From: Brevibacterium album DSM 18261
GTDB taxonomy: Bacteria; Actinomycetota; Actinomycetes; Actinomycetales; Brevibacteriaceae
Length of the DNA: 64,000 nt
Assembly: GCF_000426445.1 (NCBI RefSeq)
Contig: NZ_AUFJ01000009.1
Coordinates: 124,001-188,000, forward strand
Direction: 5' to 3'
The notes below the pieces were generated by a model that searched no databases, was not told the DNA's origin, and was given only the letters and a program-made list of their open reading frames with translations. This document shows, in pieces, positions 1 through 7,900 of the stretch. Every line of letters starts with the position of its first letter. Positions within the stretch are counted from its first letter, which is position 1. The translations under genes were made by a program, and so were the position numbers.

Positions 1-739
1 CGAACAGGATGAAGAGGAAGATGTAGGTCGAGGACACTCCCACGGCGGTGCCGAAGATGCCCTCCGTCGTCGCCATGAACTGGTACGCGAGGGTGTCCCA
101 GTCGTACCCGCGGTGCCGCAGCAGGCCGGGCATGTCCCGCCCGAACAGACCGAAGGCGATGAAGAGCAGGGCGAGGATCGGCAGCGCCCAGCCCGTCACG
201 CGGCGCGCGGCCTCGAGCACGAGCACCACCAGGAGCGTCGCCACGACGACATCCGCGGTGGTGAACCTCCCGGCCTGGAGGACCACCTGCTCGTAGTTCT
301 GCCAGAGGTAGGCCGTCGGCACGAGCGACAGGACCGCGAGCACCCCGTCCGGGATCCGCCACCAGGCCGCCCTGGCCCGCCGCGCCGGCGGGTAGAGCAT
401 GAAGGTGAGGAACAGGATGAGGCTCACGTGGATCGAGCGGTGGATGAGGGTGGGAGGCGTCCCGAAGTACGCGGTGTAGAGATGGTAGAGCGCGGTGAAG
501 ATCGCGACACCGCTGATGAGGAGCGCCAGGGGCCGCCACTCGGTGGTGCGGGTGCGGGACTCGGAATCGTACTTGGCGGCGGCCTCGGCGGCCTCCCGCT
601 CCTGTTCGCGGCGGGTCGCCTCGTCGGTGGGCTCCAGGGTGATGGGAGCGTCCGCGACCTCGGTTCCGGTGCCCCGAGCGGCCTCGCGCTCGGTGCCTTC
701 GGCAGCCTGTGCCGCGGTCCTCTTCTTCTCATCGGTCAT
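1..739 (-). CDS. TRAP transporter fused permease (4TM/12TM, TAXI type), N-terminal part
   Basis: This is the membrane component of a TAXI-type TRAP transporter, which uses an ion gradient to take up an organic acid or amino-acid-like solute delivered by the binding protein. The ATG at 739 overlaps the stop of the DUF1850 gene (ATGA). About 246 residues are visible before the window edge cuts the gene; the stop lies outside. A charged cytoplasmic N-terminus of about 60 residues is followed by membrane segments such as LALLISGVAIFTALYHL, a long hydrophobic stretch after TTADVVV, and GVSSTYIFLFILF at the edge. The fused small/large subunit layout is typical when a TAXI receptor and DUF1850 gene lie upstream, as here. 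The substrate cannot be read from this fragment. Confidence 0.85.
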   Translation of the reverse strand, partial: MTDEKKRTAAQAAEGTEREAARGTGTEVADAPITLEPTDEATRREQEREAAEAAAKYDSESRTRTTEWRPLALLISGVAIFTALYHLYTAYFGTPPTLIHRSIHVSLILFLTFMLYPPARRARAAWWRIPDGVLAVLSLVPTAYLWQNYEQVVLQAGRFTTADVVVATLLVVLVLEAARRVTGWALPILALLFIAFGLFGRDMPGLLRHRGYDWDTLAYQFMATTEGIFGTAVGVSSTYIFLFILF

Positions 740-1311
740 AACGGCCTCAGCTCCAGTGGTTCGCGGTCCGGCAGGGCGAGCGGATCGAGGAGGTCCTCGT
801 CCCCGTCGATGCCGATCCGGTAGTCGACACGATGCGAGTGGATCCAGCGGACGGCCTCGAACTCGCGGTCGATGTCCTCGATTGAGACCCAGCCGTCCTC
901 GAGGCGCACGGTCCCCTCATCCAGGGGCATGCCCGCGCCGTACTCCTTGAACTTCGTCGCGACCAGCCGCAGGGACTCCCCGTCGTACTCGAAGGTGTCC
1001 GTCCAGCGGGAGCGCTCGATCGAATGCACCCAGGAATGGGTGATCCGACTGCCGGCCTCCAGCGGGAGGCGCGCGTACTCCTCGCCCGTGCGCTGATGGC
1101 GGCAGACGAGCGCGGGACCGGAGGAGCAGCCGACCAGACCCGCCGCCGTCCCGGCGACCAGCGCACCGGCGGCCGCGGCTCCTCCGCGGAGCAGCAGCCG
1201 CCGGGAGACGGTCGCCGGACCGCGATGCGCGGCCCCGGGGCCGCTGTCACTGCCCGTCTGCGTCGCCTTCGTCCGCGCCGCCGGCACCCGCCTCGTCCGC
1301 GCCGGGCACAC
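736..1311 (-). CDS. DUF1850 protein associated with TAXI-TRAP transporter
   Basis: A 191-residue protein with a twin-arginine-like N-terminus (SRRLLLRGG, then a hydrophobic run ending in GLVGCSSG), so it is probably an exported lipoprotein. The core, with SRITHSWVHSIERS and later FKEYGAGMP, matches the DUF1850 family, which accompanies TAXI-type TRAP systems and has no settled role. The start is uncertain. The GTG at 1311 overlaps the preceding gene by 65 bp, and the only other in-frame candidate is the GTG at 1287. The Tat-like segment begins only near residue 37, so the first 36 residues look unusually long. The gene ends in an ATGA overlap with the permease, consistent with co-translation of the transporter. 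Confidence 0.75.
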   Translation of the reverse strand: MCPARTRRVPAARTKATQTGSDSGPGAAHRGPATVSRRLLLRGGAAAAGALVAGTAAGLVGCSSGPALVCRHQRTGEEYARLPLEAGSRITHSWVHSIERSRWTDTFEYDGESLRLVATKFKEYGAGMPLDEGTVRLEDGWVSIEDIDREFEAVRWIHSHRVDYRIGIDGDEDLLDPLALPDREPLELRPL

Positions 1312-2314
1312 CCGAGAGGTCGATGCCCTGTTCCTGGAAGTACGCGGCCGCTCCCGGGTGCAGCGGCACCACGAGGCCGTCCGTGACGGTGTCGAGGGTG
1401 ATGTTCTCCGCCTCCGAGTGCGAGGCGTGCACGCGATCCAGGTTGCCGAAGATCGCCGCCGTGATCTCCTGGACCGCCTCCTCGCTCAGCTCCGAGCTGG
1501 CGAGCAGGTGGTTGGTGACGCTCACGGTCTCCACGTCCTCTTCGTCCTGGTAGGTGCCGGCCGGGATGGTGGCCTCCTGGAAGAACTCGTACTCGCTCAG
1601 CAGATTGTCGCGCCCCTCGCCGTCGATCGGCACCGTGACGAAGTCCGTGCTGGTGGCGAGCTCCGTGAGCGAGGGGTTGGGCAGGCCGGAGGTGGCGAAG
1701 AGGGCCTCGATGTGCCCGTTCGCCATCTGGTCCGTGGCCTCCGCGTAGTCGAGGTAGTCGGCGCTGATGTCCTCGTAGTCCATGTCGTAGGCGCCCAGCA
1801 CCATCTGCGCGTTGAGCTCGACGCCGGAGCCCACGTCCCCCACCGCCACGTTGCGGCCGGCGAGGTCCTCGACGGACTCGATGCCGGAGGCCTCGGTGGC
1901 GATGAGCTGCACGGTGTTGGGGTAGAGCGTGCCGATGGCCATGAGCCCCTCGCGCGGCTCGCCCTCGAAGGGGCCGGTCCCTTCGAGTGCCTGCACCGTC
2001 GCATCGCCCATGGTGAAGGCCAGCTCCGCATTGCCGTCCGTGATGAGATTGATGTTCTCCGCCGAGGCGCCCGTCGCCTGCACGGAGGTGTCGGAGCCCA
2101 GCTCGTCCGCGAGCAGATCCGAGAGCGTCGCCCCGATCTGGTAGTAGACCCCGGAGGAGCCGCCCGTCGCGACGGTGATGAACTCCGCGTCCTGGCCGCC
2201 CACCTCCCCAGCGTCTCCGCCGGCGGCGTCATCGCTCCCGCCGCACGCGCTGAGCACAAGAAGGGCTGCCGCAGTCATGGCGGTCCCGGCGGTCGTGAGG
2301 CTCCGTCGTCTCAT
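1247..2314 (-). CDS. TAXI family TRAP transporter solute-binding lipoprotein
   Basis: This extracytoplasmic receptor (355 residues) captures the substrate for the TRAP permease. The ATG at 2314 (MRRRSLTTAG) is preferred over an upstream in-frame start because a purine-rich site precedes it and it begins the signal peptide. The lipobox is LSACGG. The mature protein has the TAXI hallmarks FITVATGGSSGVYYQIGATL and a serine/alanine-rich ligand region around ATGASAENINLI. A glycine/aspartate-rich spacer follows the lipid cysteine. It is the fourth gene of the leftward operon, 90 bp after the aconitase X small subunit. That gap may contain its own promoter, since a TAATGT hexamer lies near 2390, but this is weak. 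Confidence 0.9.
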   Translation of the reverse strand: MRRRSLTTAGTAMTAAALLVLSACGGSDDAAGGDAGEVGGQDAEFITVATGGSSGVYYQIGATLSDLLADELGSDTSVQATGASAENINLITDGNAELAFTMGDATVQALEGTGPFEGEPREGLMAIGTLYPNTVQLIATEASGIESVEDLAGRNVAVGDVGSGVELNAQMVLGAYDMDYEDISADYLDYAEATDQMANGHIEALFATSGLPNPSLTELATSTDFVTVPIDGEGRDNLLSEYEFFQEATIPAGTYQDEEDVETVSVTNHLLASSELSEEAVQEITAAIFGNLDRVHASHSEAENITLDTVTDGLVVPLHPGAAAYFQEQGIDLSGVPGADEAGAGGADEGDADGQ

Positions 2315-2403
2315 GGTCACAGTCCTGCTCCCGTTGTCGGTGGGCACAGATCTTCGCTGACTGTTGTCTGCGAGATCACTTGGACATTACTGTAACCGAT
2401 GCT

Positions 2404-3051
2404 TCACATCTCACGCACCACGGTGAGCGCAGGGGGTGCTGTGCTCACGCGGATGCGCCCCGCTCCTCCTAGCCGCTGCAAGTCCGGCAGGCTCACCTGA
2501 AGGAGCGGCGGCACCGCAGGTGAGGGTGCCGTTCCGGCCTCGGATCCTGCCGGGGAGCCGCCTTCCATCGGCTCCGCGGCACCTCTCCGCCCTGCGCCTT
2601 CCACCGGCTCCGCGCCGGCGAGCAGCTCCGCCGCGGCGAGGCAGCCGGCGGCGATGATCGCATCCGGCTCGGCCACGATGATCGCCGCGGGGGCGCGTCC
2701 GGTCATGATGAGCTCGGCCAGGACGCTCGACCCCGAGGACGAGCCCTTCGAACTCTCGAGGACCAGGATCCTGTCCGCAGTGGACGCACCGTGCTGCGGA
2801 TGGTGGACATCGGCGATGCGGCCGTCGGCATCCACGCCGCCCCAGAAGGACACCGGCGCGATCCGCAGCGGCGCGCCCTCGACGGGCCCGTGGAGCACTC
2901 CGGGGACGAGCACCCGCGCAGGCACTCTCACCGGCTGCAGCTCCGTCTCCGCAGTGCCCTCGGCACCGAGCCGCCCAGCCCCGCACTCCACCACCGCGCG
3001 CACGTCCGGACCCCCGACCCGGTGCACCTCACACTCGTCGGCGCCGCTCAC
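2404..3051 (-). CDS. Aconitase X swivel (small) subunit, DUF126
   Basis: The small subunit of a two-component aconitase X, 215 residues. The GTG start at 3051 overlaps the stop of the catalytic subunit (GTGA). Hallmarks are RVLVPGVLHGPV, PVSFWGGVDADGRIADVHHPQ, the active-site serine loop SSKGSSSGSSVLAE, and APAAIIVAEPDAIIAAG. The family supplies the mobile swivel domain that closes on the substrate at the Fe-S site of the large subunit. An unusual Ala/Gly/Pro-rich insertion of about 40 residues interrupts the C-terminal part (after AAELLAGAEP) before the final strand. Bacterial two-subunit members that have been studied are cis-3-hydroxy-L-proline dehydratases; the substrate here is inferred, not shown. 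Confidence 0.85.
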   Translation of the reverse strand: MSGADECEVHRVGGPDVRAVVECGAGRLGAEGTAETELQPVRVPARVLVPGVLHGPVEGAPLRIAPVSFWGGVDADGRIADVHHPQHGASTADRILVLESSKGSSSGSSVLAELIMTGRAPAAIIVAEPDAIIAAGCLAAAELLAGAEPVEGAGRRGAAEPMEGGSPAGSEAGTAPSPAVPPLLQVSLPDLQRLGGAGRIRVSTAPPALTVVREM

Positions 3052-4409
3052 GGCACGCGCCCAACCGCCGCTGCCCGCACGCATTCGGCCAGCGAGCCGA
3101 AGGCCACCCGGACCCCGATGTTCCCCGGCGCATAGTGCGCCCACTTCACCGAGTTCGTCATCACGGCGCGCACGTGCGGATCCATGAGCGGATGGAGGTA
3201 GTTGCACGTGTCGGTCACGATCCGCACGCCCGCAGCCTCCAGGACCGCGTGCGCGGCCGGATGTTCGCCCCTCAGGCGGGCGAGCGAGTCTCTGCCCGTG
3301 TTGATCCAGATCGGCACCTGCAGGCGCAGCGTCCTCGGCGCAGTTGCGGTTCCGGGCTCGGCCTCGGGCTCCGCCGCCCGGTCGCCTCCGCCCTCCGCCT
3401 GAGCCCGGCTTCCCCGGACACGGTCTCCGCGGGCCGCCGCCTCAGGCTGGCCGCTCCCGTCCTCGGACAGGAGCCGGGCGAGCGCGCGCAGCTCCGCCAC
3501 CGAAGCGTGCGGAGTGCCGAGGCTGACGGCGTCGATGCGGCTGCCGCCCGGCAGCCCGCTGAGCTCCCCGCGGGTGCGGGCGAGATCGGCATCGCGGACG
3601 ACGATGGTGGGGACCCGGGCCTCGGCGGCACCGCGGGCGGCGATCTCGGCCTCGGGTGTGGCCCCTTCGACGTGGAACAGCGCGACCCCTCCCGCCGAGG
3701 CCGCGGCCGCGCCCAGCGCCTTGAGCCCCTCCTCCTCAGGAGAGTCCGCGAGCCCGCTGATGAGCGGCACCCCCGTCCCCGCATGCGTGCCCGCGAGGTG
3801 ACCCAGCAGCGGGAGCACATGGGCGCCGCTCTCCGTGAGCCGGGAGCAGTCGAGGCGCAGGGTCGGCACCCGGTTCTCGTCCAGGTGCAGGCCCGCGTAC
3901 GGGGCCAGCCCCGTCACCGCCGCGCAGATGTCGAGGAAGTCGCCGTACCTGTCCGTGCGCGCACCGAGCACGGAGTTGGCGAACACGATCGCATTGGACT
4001 CCGCCCACGCGATGTGCTCCCCGAACCCCGGTCGTCCGGGCAGATGGTAGGGGGCGCAGGTCCAGGTCCGCCGGACGTCCAGCTGTGCGTACACCTCCAT
4101 GAGGCGTGCGCCCCCGGCGGCGACGGTCTCGCTGCGTGGGCGGAACTCGCGGTGCAGGAGGTCGACCGCGCCGACGTTCGTGGTGGTCGGCACGACGCAG
4201 GCGGCCCCGAGGTCCCTGAGCCGCTGCGCATAGGCGATGCCGGATTCCCCGTGGTAGAGGCACGAGTCGATGTGCGCGTGGGTGATCTCGACGAGCCGCC
4301 GCGCCCCTTTGACCTCGGCCAGGCCCACGACCATGCGCATCGCCATGGCGGTGCCCGGCCCGTGGGCTCCCTCCAGCATCCGCTGCTGTCCGGCGGTGAG
4401 TGTGAGCAC
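3048..4409 (-). CDS. Aconitase X catalytic (large) subunit
   Basis: The large subunit of aconitase X, 453 residues. The GTG at 4409 is chosen because family members start just before the LTxGQQRMLEGAHG segment and a purine-rich stretch precedes it; longer in-frame extensions run into the regulator gene. Visible hallmarks are RRLVEITHAHIDSCLYHGESG near the N-terminus, TCAPYHLPGRPGFGEHIAWAES in the middle, and a C-terminal domain with VRIVTDTCNYLHPLMDPH followed by KWAHYAPGNIGVRVAFGSL. Characterised relatives dehydrate cis-3-hydroxy-L-proline (bacteria) or phosphomevalonate (archaea). A low-complexity Ala/Glu/Arg-rich insert of about 45 residues separates the two domains. The gene starts 11 bp after the GntR gene and overlaps the small subunit, so the three form one transcript. 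Confidence 0.88.
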   Translation of the reverse strand: MLTLTAGQQRMLEGAHGPGTAMAMRMVVGLAEVKGARRLVEITHAHIDSCLYHGESGIAYAQRLRDLGAACVVPTTTNVGAVDLLHREFRPRSETVAAGGARLMEVYAQLDVRRTWTCAPYHLPGRPGFGEHIAWAESNAIVFANSVLGARTDRYGDFLDICAAVTGLAPYAGLHLDENRVPTLRLDCSRLTESGAHVLPLLGHLAGTHAGTGVPLISGLADSPEEEGLKALGAAAASAGGVALFHVEGATPEAEIAARGAAEARVPTIVVRDADLARTRGELSGLPGGSRIDAVSLGTPHASVAELRALARLLSEDGSGQPEAAARGDRVRGSRAQAEGGGDRAAEPEAEPGTATAPRTLRLQVPIWINTGRDSLARLRGEHPAAHAVLEAAGVRIVTDTCNYLHPLMDPHVRAVMTNSVKWAHYAPGNIGVRVAFGSLAECVRAAAVGRVP

Positions 4410-4420
4410 GGGCAGCCCGC

Positions 4421-5128
4421 CTATCCGTGGGCCCCGGCTGCGGAAGCTGCGGGCTCGGCGGCCCCCGGAGCCTCGGCCGCGGCCTCCGGTTCGCGCTTGC
4501 GGAAGTAGTAGAGGTTGTCCCCGACGAGCGCCTCGGCGGCCGCGGCCTCGCCGTCGCGGATGAGCGCGACGAGGGACGTGAGCTGAGCGGCGCTCTCGGC
4601 GTCCACGAGCGCGGACTTCTCCCCCACCGCCGTGAGCCTGCTCTGATCGCGCAGGCGCAGGCTGATGCTCGCCGCCCGCTGCCCCAGGCCGAGGGCGAGG
4701 AGTCGCTCGTGGAAGCGCCGGTCGGCCTCGAAGAAGCCCGCCTTGTCCGCGGCTGCCGCGGCCTCCTCGGCTCGGACGGCGAGCGCGGCGAGCTCCTCCA
4801 GATCCGCGGCCGAGGCCGAGGCGCACAGCACCCGCACGGCCTCGGCGGAGAGCAGGAGCCGGATGCGGATGATCTCCTCGAGATCGTCCGCCGTGATGGG
4901 GGTGAGACGGAACCCGCGGTTGGGGACTGCGGTGACGGTGCCCTCCGCGACGAGGAACATCATCGCCTCGCGCACGGGGCTCAGCGACATGCCGAGCTGC
5001 TTGGCGAGCGCGGCCGCGGAGTAGATGCGGTCCTCGGTGAGGTCGCCCACGACGATCGCCCGCCGGATCTCCGCGAGCGCGCGCGTGCGCAGATCAGGGT
5101 CGCGCACCGCACCCGGCATCGCATCCAC
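4421..5128 (-). CDS. GntR family transcriptional regulator (FCD/FadR subfamily)
   Basis: The likely local repressor of the locus, 235 residues. An N-terminal winged helix (ALAEIRRAIVVGDLTEDRIYSAAALAKQLGMS, then SPVREAMMFLVAEG) is followed by an all-helical FCD-type ligand domain beginning at DDLEEIIRIRLLL. The GTG at 5128 has GGAGG six bases upstream; an ATG at 5119 is the alternative. A tail of about 30 residues is Ala/Glu-rich. It is the first gene of the leftward operon and is transcribed away from the StcD-like oxidoreductase gene. The intergenic region carries a perfect 14-bp palindrome (5211-5224), so it probably controls both directions. The effector is unknown, perhaps a proline derivative. 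Confidence 0.85.
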   Translation of the reverse strand: MDAMPGAVRDPDLRTRALAEIRRAIVVGDLTEDRIYSAAALAKQLGMSLSPVREAMMFLVAEGTVTAVPNRGFRLTPITADDLEEIIRIRLLLSAEAVRVLCASASAADLEELAALAVRAEEAAAAADKAGFFEADRRFHERLLALGLGQRAASISLRLRDQSRLTAVGEKSALVDAESAAQLTSLVALIRDGEAAAAEALVGDNLYYFRKREPEAAAEAPGAAEPAASAAGAHG

Positions 5129-5167
5129 CGCCTTCCTCCGGTCCCCGCACAGCTTCGCACGAGACTG

Positions 5168-5198
5168 TTGACGAACCCGTGATGCGCTTCACTATACT
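5168..5198 (+). promoter_or_regulatory. Putative sigma-70-type promoter for the oxidoreductase gene
   Basis: A TTGACG hexamer at 5168-5173 and a TATACT hexamer at 5193-5198 are separated by 19 bp and face right, in the spacer between the divergent GntR gene and the oxidoreductase. Both hexamers stand out in DNA this GC-rich. The spacing is slightly long. The palindrome at 5211-5224 would overlap the start region of the transcript. Confidence 0.5.
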
Positions 5199-5210
5199 CA
5201 TGCCCATCGA

Positions 5211-5224
5211 GGTAATCGATTACC
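5211..5224. promoter_or_regulatory. 14-bp perfect palindrome, probable GntR operator
   Basis: GGTAATCGATTACC is a perfect palindrome and is AT-rich in a GC-rich context. It lies 13 bp downstream of the TATACT hexamer and 83 bp upstream of the divergent regulator start. The size and symmetry fit operators of FCD-type GntR repressors. Binding by the adjacent regulator is inferred from position. Confidence 0.5.
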
Positions 5225-5400
5225 GACTACCCGGATAAGCAGATACAGTCCCGCTCGCCCCGGCGGATGCTCCTCACGGGCACTGCGGAGCACCGGCGGC
5301 AGAGGATGTGCCGCGGTGGCCGCACCACCGGCTCGGCAGCCGGCCACGCGGTCACCCGCCACCGCCTCGGCGAGCGCAGTCCGGAAGGGCAGACCGCGCG

Positions 5401-7503
5401 ATGAAGCACGATCCGATACTCCAGCCCACCACGTTCGCCGGCATCCCGCTGCGCAACCGGCTCATCTCCACCTCGCACGAGCCCTCCTACGCCGAGGACG
5501 GCATGCCGGGCGACCGCTACCGCGCCTACCACGTCGAGAAGGCGCGCGGGGGGCTCGGCATGACGATGATCGGCGGCTCCGCTGTGGTCTCCGCCGACTC
5601 CCCCGGCTCCTTCGGCAACATCGACCTGAGCACGGACGCCGTCGTGCCGTGGCTGGCGAAACTCGCCGACGAGTGCCGCGCCGAGGGCGTGCCGGTCATG
5701 ATCCAGGTGACCCATCTGGGCGCGCGCACCACGAACTTCACCGATGACGGCCTCCCCCTCATCGCGCCCAGCCGCTATCGCGAGCCCGCGCACCGCTCGT
5801 TCGCCAAGGAGGCCGAGGGCTTCGACCTGGACCGGATCGCGGCCGACTACGCGGCCGCGGCCCGGCGCGTGCGGGACGCCGGCCTCGCAGGACTGGAGCT
5901 CCAGCACTGGGGCCACCTGCTCGACTCCTTCGTCTCCCCCTGGATCAACCACCGCGAGGACGAGTACGGGGGCTCGCTCGAGAACCGGCTCCGCTTCCCG
6001 CTCAGGGTCATCGACGCGGTGCGCGAGGCCGTGGGGCCGGACTTCGTCATCGGCATCCGGATGAGCATGGACGAGCAGCGTCCCGACGGCATCGACGAGG
6101 CCGCGGCCATCGAGATCGCGCAGGTCTACGCCTCGCACGGGATCCGGTTCCTCTCGCTCACGGCGGGCACGATCGGCACGGACGCCGCGCTCGCGCACTC
6201 GATCCCGGGCATGGGCACGCCCTCGGCGCCGTTCCTCGACCTGTGCGGACGGGTGCGGGCGGCGACGGGCCTGCCGCTCATGCACGCGGGGAGGATCACG
6301 GACGCCGCGACCGCACGCCACGCGCTCGAGCACGGCCTCGTCGACCTCGTGGGCATGACCCGCCCGCAGCTGGCCGACCCCCACCTGGCGAACAAGCTCG
6401 CTGAGGACCGGGAGGACGACATCCGCCCGTGCGTGGGCGCCAACGCCTGCCTCGACGCGATCTACGTCTCCGGAGCCGCGCAGTGCGTGCACAATGCCGC
6501 GACGGGCCGCGAACTCACGCTGCCGCACGAGGTTCCCGCGGCTCCCAGGGAGCTCCGGCGGCGGGTCGTCGTGGTGGGCGCGGGGGCCGCCGGCCTGGAG
6601 GCCGCACGTGCGTGTGCGGCGCGCGGCCATGAGGTGACGGTGCTCGAGGCGAACTCCGCACCCGGCGGCCAGGTCGCCATCGCCGCGCGCTCCGAGCGCC
6701 GGCGGGACCTCATCGGCATCGTCGACTGGCGCATGCAGCAGGCCCTCAAGCATGGGGCCGAGTTCCGCTTCGACACCTACGCCGAGGCCGAGGACGTCCT
6801 GGCGCTGGAACCCGATGCCGTCATCGTCGCCACCGGCGGGCTCCCGGACACCGCGGTGTGCACAGGCTCCGAGCGCGCACTCGACGTGTGGGACGTCATG
6901 ACGGAGACCCCGCCGACCGGCCGGGTGCTCGTGTACGACGACCACGGATCGTATCCCGCCCTCGACGCGGTGGAGCGCATGGTGCGGGCGGGTGCGCAGG
7001 TCACCTACTGCTCCCCCGAGCGCACCGTGGGCATCGACGTGGGAGGGATGAACTCACCGGCGTACCTCACGCTCTTCGGCGAGCACGGTGTGCGGGTGCG
7101 GCTGATGGAGCGGCTCGTGGGCCTCGAGGAGGGCGGTGCGGCCCTCACCGCCGTCCTGCGCCACGAGTACGCGGGCACGGAGGAGCGGCTGGACTTCGAC
7201 GCCGTCGTCATCGACCACGGGACGGTGCCCGAGGACGAGCTCTACCGCGAGCTGCTGGCCGGCTCCCGCAACCACGGCGAGATGCCGCAGGCCGCGCTGC
7301 TGGATCCGCTGTCCCACCGGCGGGAGCAGGAGGGCTCGATGCTGGGAGCGGGTGCCTCCTCGGACGCAGCGAGCTCGGCCTCGGGTGCAGCGAGCTCGGC
7401 CGAAGACGGCGGATACGAGCTCTACCGGGTGGGCGACGCCGTCACGAGCCGCAACATCCATGCGGCCGTCCTCGACGCGCTGAGGATCAGCATGCTGGTG
7501 TGA
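5401..7503 (+). CDS. NADH:flavin oxidoreductase / N-methylproline demethylase-like (StcD-type) enzyme
   Basis: A 700-residue enzyme of the dimethylamine/trimethylamine dehydrogenase and 2,4-dienoyl-CoA reductase family. Residues 1-335 form an old-yellow-enzyme FMN barrel (FAGIPLRNRLISTSHEP, HWGHLLDSFVSPWINHREDEYGG). A cysteine cluster follows at C344, C350 and C362. The position of the usual second Fe-S cysteine is A347. From about residue 388 there is an FAD/NAD Rossmann module (VVVVGAGAAGLEAA, G393/G395/G398). The RPCVGANACLD segment and barrel resemble enzymes that demethylate N-methylproline in stachydrine use, from memory of the family. A Ser/Ala-rich loop lies near residues 660-680. The start is ATG with GGAAGGGC upstream. 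Being divergent from aconitase X suggests a shared pathway. Confidence 0.75.
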   Translation: MKHDPILQPTTFAGIPLRNRLISTSHEPSYAEDGMPGDRYRAYHVEKARGGLGMTMIGGSAVVSADSPGSFGNIDLSTDAVVPWLAKLADECRAEGVPVMIQVTHLGARTTNFTDDGLPLIAPSRYREPAHRSFAKEAEGFDLDRIAADYAAAARRVRDAGLAGLELQHWGHLLDSFVSPWINHREDEYGGSLENRLRFPLRVIDAVREAVGPDFVIGIRMSMDEQRPDGIDEAAAIEIAQVYASHGIRFLSLTAGTIGTDAALAHSIPGMGTPSAPFLDLCGRVRAATGLPLMHAGRITDAATARHALEHGLVDLVGMTRPQLADPHLANKLAEDREDDIRPCVGANACLDAIYVSGAAQCVHNAATGRELTLPHEVPAAPRELRRRVVVVGAGAAGLEAARACAARGHEVTVLEANSAPGGQVAIAARSERRRDLIGIVDWRMQQALKHGAEFRFDTYAEAEDVLALEPDAVIVATGGLPDTAVCTGSERALDVWDVMTETPPTGRVLVYDDHGSYPALDAVERMVRAGAQVTYCSPERTVGIDVGGMNSPAYLTLFGEHGVRVRLMERLVGLEEGGAALTAVLRHEYAGTEERLDFDAVVIDHGTVPEDELYRELLAGSRNHGEMPQAALLDPLSHRREQEGSMLGAGASSDAASSASGAASSAEDGGYELYRVGDAVTSRNIHAAVLDALRISMLV

Positions 7504-7525
7504 GCGGTCCTCACTCACGCGACTT

Positions 7526-7585
7526 CTGGGAGGTTTTGACGGTGCGGGCACCCTGCAGGGTAGCCGGAGCGTCAAAACCTCCCAG
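7526..7585. repeat. Palindromic repeat, family A copy 1 (terminator-like)
   Basis: Perfect 16-bp arms (7526-7541, CTGGGAGGTTTTGACG, and its complement at 7570-7585) flank a 28-base middle. The middle itself carries a GGGCACCC/GGGTAGCC-type partial pairing. It lies 22 bp after the stop of the oxidoreductase gene and could end that transcript. The same left-arm sequence recurs at 9903, so it is a repeat family and not just a local terminator. Confidence 0.7.
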
Positions 7586-7601
7586 GGGACGGGGTGAGCG
7601 C

Positions 7602-7891
7602 TCAGTCCCTCGGCCGCGACAGGACGACGGCGAGGTCCGCGAGCTGTCGCTGGCCGGAGGAGAGCTCATGTGACGCTCGTCCGGGGTGCGCCCGGCCACG
7701 GACACCCTGCCCGAGGTGGGCTTCAGCTCCCCCGTCAGGCACCGCAGCAGAGTGGTCTTGCCCGCGCCGTTCGGTCCGCGCAGGGCGACCACCTCACCAC
7801 GGTGCACTGCCAGAGAGATGGGCGCGAGCAGGGTGGTGCCGTCGCTGACCACAGTGAGATCTGATGCTTCTGCGATCGGCTCTGCGCTCAT
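7602..7891 (-). pseudogene. Remnant of an ABC transporter ATP-binding protein
   Basis: The leftward frame from the ATG at 7891 reads as a normal ABC ATPase N-terminus with Walker A ([18 protein letters not shown]) and then [17 protein letters not shown]. After about 70 residues the homology stops. In a shifted frame the next bases read [21 protein letters not shown] then TGA at 7602-7604, which is the ABC signature region. The stretch that should lie between, with the Q-loop (roughly 60-70 residues), and everything after the signature (Walker B, H-loop) are missing. The gene has therefore suffered an internal deletion with a frame change and a 3' truncation. No partner permease is nearby. Confidence 0.7.
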
Positions 7892-7900
7892 CCGGCCAGT

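Noticed and set aside
747..1250. GTG-started frame overlapping the DUF1850 gene
   Set aside because: It starts neatly at the TAXI stop, but its product is Arg/Ser/Pro-rich without homology, whereas the other frame carries the DUF1850 motifs.
4410..4826. Extended N-terminus of the aconitase X large subunit
   Set aside because: The frame runs antiparallel through no homologous sequence and overlaps the GntR gene in the same strand. Family members start at the LTAGQQ segment.
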